A stretch of 64,000 nucleotides of DNA from Zingiber officinale (Eukaryota > Streptophyta > Magnoliopsida > Zingiberales > Zingiberaceae), in assembly GCF_018446385.1 (NCBI RefSeq), contig NC_055989.1, positions 132,831,004 through 132,895,003 on the forward strand. The letters are read 5' to 3'. Positions 57,740-64,000 of the stretch are shown here, one piece after another. Position 1 is the stretch's first letter, and the number at the start of each line of letters is the position of its first letter. Under the pieces are notes generated by a model, which had not been told where the DNA came from, did not search any database, and worked only from the letters and a program-made list of their open reading frames with translations. The translations under genes and the position numbers were made by a program.

Positions 57740-60700
57740 GTTGGTATCAGAGCAGTTCCCATTCTCCAGCATCACACATCAGCATCAGCCTTGTCGTCTT
57801 CAAGTAAGAAAGTATTTAAGTTTTCTTTTATGTTTTTCCTTATTATTTGCAGTATAGAGTATTTGCTTAGATATGCTTAAGTAAGATGAAAGTTCTTGTT
57901 TTCTTTTGTTTACATATGTATATATGTCTAGAAAGCGTAGGGACGATTTTAAGTTTTTCCCTGCATAACTAGATATCAAGAAGAGGACATCCCTGTACCG
58001 CTCGTACTGAGGGCCGAGCACAGGAGAATGAAGAGCCCAGAACAGCTGAACCAAATCTTTCTGAAGTTGTTGCTCAACTCCAGAGACAAGTGGCAGAGCA
58101 GCAATAAGTGATTGTCAATCTGATAGCTAATCAGCAGTCAGTTCCTACCACTCCCCCAACCATAAATGTGGAGACTCCAGTGGTGACTGATGTTCCACCA
58201 GCCGCCCAAGAAGTCGCCACAACACCTAGAAGACAAGAAGCATACCTGATATAGTGGCTGAAGCTGAAGCCAAAAAGTTTCTCAGGCACGATTGAGCTCT
58301 GAGATGCCCAGGCTTGGTTTAAGACACTATAGAGCATCATGGAGCTTCTTGACTGGCCAGAAGTCGAGAAGGTTAAGTGTGCCTCTTTTTGCTTATCTGG
58401 ATATGCTCGTATGTGGTGGGAGAGAGTTAAGAGCAAGAGAGTAGTCAATCAGATGAGATGGACTGACTCCGAGATAGAGTTTCATGAAGAATTCTTCCGC
58501 CAACGGATCACCAATAAACATTATGAAGAGTTTATAGAATTCAGAAGGTGAACCATCCTTTGAGTTCATGGGAGTGCCGAAGAGGAAGACCCAGAAATTC
58601 CTCTCCTCCCTTACAGCTCACCAGATGTTAGCTAAAGGGTGTGCTGGTTTTCTTACATTCATTGTGAGTACAGAAGAACAAGAAAGACCCAAGCAGGAGG
58701 AAGTTCGGATAGTCCGCGAGTATCCAGATGTATTTCCAGAAGAGCTACCTGGACTACCTCCCAACAGAGAAGTGGAGTTTGAAATTGAATTGGTTCCTAG
58801 TACCGGTCCAATTTCAAAAGCTCCATACCGAATGTCTTCAGCAGAGTTAAAAGAGTTACAAGAACAACTTCAGGAGCTGCTTGACAATGGTTTCATCCGC
58901 CCTAGTCATTCACCCCGGGGAGCTCCAGTGTTGTTCGTTAAGGAGAAAGACAGATCTATACGGATGTGCATGGATTTTAGAACGCTGAACAGAGAAACAG
59001 TTAAGGACAAGTACCCTCTTCCCAGAATAGATGATCTATTTGATCAGCTAAAGAGGGCAATAGTGTTCTCAAAGATAGATTTGCGCTCTGGATATCACCA
59101 GCTGAAGGTTAAAGAAAGTGATATACCCAGAACAGCTTTCAGGACCAGATACGGACACTATGAGTTCGTAGTCATGCCTTTTGATGTGACTAATGCACCT
59201 GCAGTCTTCATGGACTTGATGAATAGAGTGTTCAGAGAATACCCTGACAAATTTTTCATCGTGTTCATCGACAACATTCTAGTCTATTCCAGAACCCCAG
59301 AGGAGCATGACACGCACTTGAGAATAGTCCTGCAGACCCTACAGCAGAAATAACTTTATGCCAAATTCTCGAAGTGTGAGTTCTGGTTAAATTAGGTGGC
59401 GTTTCTAGATCACATTATTTCTAAAGAAGGCATCCAAGTGGATCCTACCAAGATAGAAGCGGTCAACAACTGGAGCAGACCCAAGAACGCCAAGGAGATC
59501 AGAAGCTTCCTTGGTTTAGCTGGGTACTACAGGAAATTTGTGGAGGACTTTTCCAGGATAGCCTCTCCACTAACAGCCCTCACTAGGAAGAACAAGAAGT
59601 TTGAATGGTCAGACAAATATGAGCAAAGTTTCCAAGTATTGAAGAAGAGATTGACCAGTGCTCCTATCCTGACAGTTCCAGAGAGTGACAAGAGTTTTGA
59701 CATCTACAGCGATGTTTCCAAGATGGGCCTAGGAGTTGTACTCATGCAAGAAGGAAAAGTTATAGCTTATGCTTTCAGGCAACTCAAAGACTACGAGAAG
59801 AACTATCCTACTCATGATCTTGAGCTAGCAGTTGTGGTCTTTGCACTGAAACTCTGGCGACACTACTTGTATGGAGTCCAGTGCAGAATCTTCACAAACA
59901 TCAGAGTTTAAAGTATTTCTTCACCCAGAAAGACTTAAAGATGAGACATCGCAGGTGGCTAGAGTTGGTCAAAGATTATGACTGTGAAATCCTCTACCAC
60001 CCAGGCAAAGCTAACAAAGTGGCAGATGCACTAAGTAGAAAATCCAGTGCATCCCTGATGTCTTTGTCATCATTAGCCCTACCACTGCAGAAGGAACTGT
60101 TAGATTTCGGAGTCGAAATTGTTGAAGGGCAACTCTCTGCATTGACCTTAGAGTCTACCTTGCTTAAGGATATACGGAGAAAGCAGAGTGAAGATCCAGA
60201 CATCTAGAAGATCAAGCAAGGGATACAGAAAGAAGAAGATACAGAGTTTCGAGTATCAGACAGTGGAGTTATTTATTAGGGGAACCGCCTTTGTGTCCCC
60301 AATGATGAAGAACTGAGAAAGAAAATTTTAGAAGAAGCTCATAGTACACCTTACTCCATGCATCCTGGTTCTGCCAAGATGTACCAAGACGTGAAACAGA
60401 GATTCTGGTGGTCTGGACTCAAAAGAGATGTAGCTAAATATGTCAGTACTTGCCTGACATGTCAGAGAGTCAAAGCAGAGCACCAGAGACCAGGAGGAGT
60501 TCTACAGCCTCTTCCAATACCAGAGTGGAAGTGGGAAGACATATCTATGGACTTTATAACAGGTCTTCCGAGAACCACGAATGGATATGACGCGATATGG
60601 GTAATAGTGGACCGATTGACCAAATCTGCTCATTTTCTAGCCATCAAGGTGTCCCACTCTATAGAGCAGTTGGCACAGCTGTATGTTAAGGAGGTGATCA

Positions 60701-61617
60701 GACTTCACAGAGTTCCTAAATCTATTGTTTCTGATAGAGATGGACGTTTCACCTCTCACTTTTGGGAGTATGTTCAGAATGCACTAGACACCAAACTCAA
60801 GTTCAGCACAGCCTTCCATCCTTAGACTGATGGAAAGACAGAGCGAGTAAATCAAATTCTAGAAGATATGCTCAGAGCTTGTGCGCTAGATTTCAAGGGA
60901 AGTTGGTGCAAGTATCTATGCTTAATTGAATTTGCCTACAACAATAGCTATCAGACCACCATCAAGATGGCACCGTATGAAGCGTTGTATGGCAGGAAGT
61001 GCAGATCACCCAGTTGCTGGCAAGAAGCAGGTGAAAGAAAATAAATGGAAGTGGAACTGGGCATTCAGACTGAGATGATAGATGAGACCACTCAGTCTAT
61101 CCAGAAGATCAGACAGAGGATTGAGACTGCCCAGAGTAGACAAACGTAGGCCACTCGAATTCCAAGTAGGGGATTCAGTTTTTCTCAAAGTCGCTCCTGT
61201 GAAGGGAGTGATGAGATTTGGCAAGAAGGGCAAATTAAGTCCCCGCTATGTAGGACCCTACCTGATCACAGAAAGGATTGGGAAAGTAGCATACAAGCTG
61301 GACTTACCACAAGACATGTCAGCAATACATAACGTATTTCATGTCTCCATGCTAAAGAAGTGTCTCCACGACCCTAGCCAAGTGATTCAGCCTCAGTCAG
61401 TGCAGATCCAGGAGGATCTTAGCTATGAGAGCAGACCTACACAAATAGTGGACAGAGCAGTTAAGAGACTAAGGAATAAAGAAGTGCCACTAGTGAAGGT
61501 CATCTGGCAGAATCAGAAGCACGAGGAAGTTACTTGGGAGCGTGAGGACAGTATGAGACAGAAATATCCAGAGTTATTCTAAGTTCGAGGACGAACTTTT
61601 TATAAGGTATGGGGAAT

Positions 61618-64000
61618 TGTAACAACCCAAATTTCCTCAATTCGAGTCCTAAAAGTGATTTAAAAATATTTAAAAATGCTATAGAAATATTCTAGGGATT
61701 TTTAGAAATTTTTAGAGTATTTTTATGCAATTTTTGGAGGTCGTTTGGTATTTTTACTAAACGAAAGAAGTTTCGACAAAAAATGTCCAAGCCGAGGTTC
61801 GAACCAGCAACCTCGGACCAAACCAAACCTTGATCGAATCCAGTTAGCCAACTGTTCCGCAAACGTTTTGTTAATCAAGTAGGGAACAAAATATATATAA
61901 GTTATAGTTGGAACCGAATATAACCCTAAGTATAAGGATTTAATCCTTTTCCTGCGCCCAACGCGAACCCTAATTCCCTCACTTTCTCCTCTCCTTTCTC
62001 GCGTCGGCATTTTCTCGGGCGAAATCGCAGCCGCGTTGGCGCTTAGTCTCCGGCATCGGCGAAAGGCTTTTTCCGGCCGGTCTTCACCCGTGCGTGACCA
62101 CCTCAATGAGGGGAGCTCGGAAACACAAAGAAGCCGCCGAGATTTGAAGCTTCTCCGAACCCTAGAACCTTCCTCTTCCGGTTGTAAGTCCCAAAAGCAA
62201 AGGTAAGTCGCTACTCACCTACAGTAGGATAGTTTTGGATTCCTATTCCTTTTGTTTTCGAATTTTTCTGTGATGATTATTAGTTTAGGTTCTCTGCCGT
62301 GAGTTTTTATGGGAAGTTGAGAAGGGGTTTTGATTGGTATTGGTTGCTGTCGTGAGTTGCTTGCTTCGGATTTTGTTGGATTCTGTTCTGTTTGTGATCC
62401 TAGTATGGTTGAAGGACGAATTGGGGACTACTGTTAGGGCACCATGGTTTGTGTTTCTATCCTGTCTCTTTTGATATCTGTGTTGATGAATCCTGATTCC
62501 TATCTAGTTGAATTGTTGCCAAAAGAGATTAAATTCAGTTGATGTGAATATTACTAGCAATATAGCCTCATACGACTCAATGGGCTTAATGGAGGGATGA
62601 GTTCAAAGTTTTCTGCTGTGAGGTTGAAAGGAAGAACATGGAGGAAAAAAAAGAAGGGGATAAGTGTGAGGAGCATTTAGCTCCTTTTGGTCACCTGCCG
62701 TGCCACAATTCCAGGAGGAATTGTGTAACGACCCGACCCTCTTGGCTCATTTGGCGACCTCTCATGTCGTCGACCGTCGGCCCTTATGTCGTCGGCCCAT
62801 TTGGCGACCTCTAATGTCGTTGACCGACGACCCTTGGCCGTGTCGTTACTCACTAGGACTTTCCACCCCTGGCCAGTGGATTTTTGTCTCCCCTATGATT
62901 CGAACTCTAAACCTCCAGACTTAAGTATTAGAGTTTATGAATCCTGGTAATCAAGTGAGATTCATAAACTCTAATGTCGTCATCTCACTTGGTTACCAAG
63001 ATTCATAAACTCTAATACTTAAGCCTGGAGGTTTAGAGTTCGAATCCTAGGGGAGGCAAAAATCCACTGACCCGGGGTGGAAAGTCCTAGTGAGTAACGG
63101 CACGGCCAAGGGTCGTCGGTCGACGACATTAGACGTCGCCAAATGGGCCGACGACATAAGGGTCGACGGTCGACGACATGAGAGGTCGCCAAATGGGCCA
63201 AGAGGGTCGGGTCGTTACAAATTGCATGCTGTTGGGTTCATGAATTAGGGCTATGGCAGAAATGGTTTACACGTTTTAATAACAGTAATTAGTTTCCTTG
63301 CTGCAGTGTATCACAATTCAATTTGTTAGACTGGGGAAAATGAAAGAATTAATTAGATTAGCATGTGGCTTAGCAATTCGGTTGTGTGATAAATTTATAT
63401 ACATGAAGTTTCGGATCCAATGTAGGAGCTGCAGAAATGAACAGCCCTGTTTAGAGTTTAGAACAACCTTTAAATCTGCAGTATTCCATTGAGTGCAGAA
63501 TTTTAAGTGCAGTTTTAAGTGCAGATTTTTACCTTTAGTAGTAGTACAGATTTTTGCATTTTGTAGCATTGCAGTTTATTTCCTTTAGCAGTGTAGATTC
63601 TTTGTTTCTTATTTTGAAGCATGCTTAAAGAATTTAGTTTTGCTTCCTTTGTTTTAATTCTGACATAGCATGCTTAAGGAATTCAGATGTGGTTTCCTTT
63701 ATTTAATTTTGTTGTAGCATACTTAAAGAAGTCAGATTCATTTTTCCTTTGAGTTATTCTGTTGATATATGCTTAAAGAATCCTGTTGCTCTATAAAAAT
63801 TCTAGGATCTACATGTAAGTGAAAAAAAAATAAGAGTTCTATTAAATCATTAGAGGTTTATAAGTAGTTATAAGAAAGAGAGACCAAGGTCTTAATAGGA
63901 TCCCTAAGTTTAAGAATTGGGATCAGTAGCACGCCAAGTGCTCAAAGAAATGCCAAGGCATTTTATTGTAAGAATATTAAAAAGATAACAAGTATTTTAC
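61618..64000 (+). repeat. 3' LTR of the Ty3-gypsy element (incomplete in the window)
   Basis: Colinear with the 5' LTR except for the 496-bp palindromic insertion at 62724-63219. The window ends about 0.99 kb before the expected LTR end. Confidence 0.9.
62724..63219. mobile_element. 496-bp palindromic (foldback) insertion with LTR-like ends
   Basis: Flanked by a 5-bp duplication aattg (62719-62723 and 63220-63224); the 5' LTR shows the empty site. It begins TGTAACGACCCGACCC and ends GGGTCGGGTCGTTACA. Its two halves are near-perfect reverse complements, with a short centre at about 62958-62981. TG...CA ends and a 5-bp duplication are the marks of a retroviral-type integrase, and TGTAACGACCC/GTCGTTACA resembles the host LTR termini. 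Each arm carries a tRNA-like B box (AGAGTTCGAATCC, about 63028-63048 and its mirror near 62900). No coding capacity. Confidence 0.85.

Larger units (their letters stand above)
54865..64000 (+). mobile_element. Ty3-gypsy chromovirus (Tekay/Del-like), runs off the window
   Basis: 5' LTR 54865-57739 (2,875 bp, TGTAACAACCC to GTCGTTACA), primer-binding site TTGGTATCAGAGC at 57741-57753, interior to 61617 with a purine tract (TATGGGGAAT) just before the 3' LTR, which starts at 61618 and passes the window end. Parts in order: gag traces (about 58300-58560), protease-linker and reverse transcriptase (about 58680-59350), RNase H (about 59690-60050), integrase with zinc-binding and catalytic core regions (about 60290-61000), and a chromodomain-like C-terminus (about 61430-61580). 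This order and the chromodomain mark a chromovirus. The interior is shorter than usual and has roughly half a dozen breaks, so it is a fossil. The LTRs differ at about 4-5% of sites in the 300 bp I compared by eye, suggesting an insertion one to two million years old under a grass-type rate. Confidence 0.92.

Noticed and set aside
62700-63201. Open frames on both strands with nearly the same protein
   Set aside because: They are mirror images produced by the palindromic insertion, not genes.

Overview
The window is nuclear DNA of a flowering plant. The evidence is intron-rich genes of plant-only families, dense nested LTR retrotransposons, SINEs, MITEs and CACTA/hAT elements. GC-rich coding exons (UDP-glucuronate epimerase, PPR gene, cinnamoyl-CoA reductase) in AT-rich surroundings suggest a monocot; a Zingiberales-type genome is my guess only, and nothing in the sequence proves it.

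Gene-rich left part (1-27,030). Seven genes are well supported: a RING-H2 ubiquitin ligase like ATL13 (+), cytochrome c oxidase subunit 6b (-, four exons, 77 aa), UDP-D-glucuronate 4-epimerase (-), a SERINC/TMS1 membrane protein (-, six exons, 415 aa), a WRINKLED4-type AP2 factor (-, eight exons including a 9-bp micro-exon, 339 aa), an ASG1-like plant-specific protein (+, six exons, 507 aa) and a mitochondrial-type PPR protein (-). They form no operon and no common pathway: wall pectin precursor, respiration, lipid control and RNA metabolism sit side by side as usual in a plant gene island. Between them lie a decayed Myb/NAM-associated pseudogene, MITEs, and a remarkable serial SINE array at 15,300-17,980.

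Repeat-rich middle (27,250-46,800). In order: a MITE lodged inside a (TA)n microsatellite; a decayed CACTA (En/Spm) transposon of about 7.6 kb hit by a small CACTA MITE and a solo LTR with a perfect 5-bp target duplication; a nested stack in which a solo LTR (36,573-42,562) is split by a small TRIM element and by a gag-only LTR element; a second solo TRIM LTR; a 1.1-kb minisatellite; and a SINE with a 13-bp target duplication.

Single gene island (46,900-49,080). A five-exon cinnamoyl-CoA reductase (lignin branch entry enzyme) with an AC-type MYB element and TATA box upstream, and one apparent GC-AG intron.

Right part (49,080-64,000). LTR remnants in several orientations are followed by a large Ty3-gypsy chromovirus (54,865 to beyond the window end) with 2.9-kb LTRs. 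Its 3' LTR carries a 496-bp near-perfect palindrome with TG...CA ends and a 5-bp target duplication, which is the most unusual single object here. I found no clearly new biological system. The best leads are that foldback element, the serial SINE array at one target site, and the family-specific palindromic minisatellites upstream of the TATA box in several LTRs. All exon boundaries were read by eye from splice consensus and reading frame; no database search was run.
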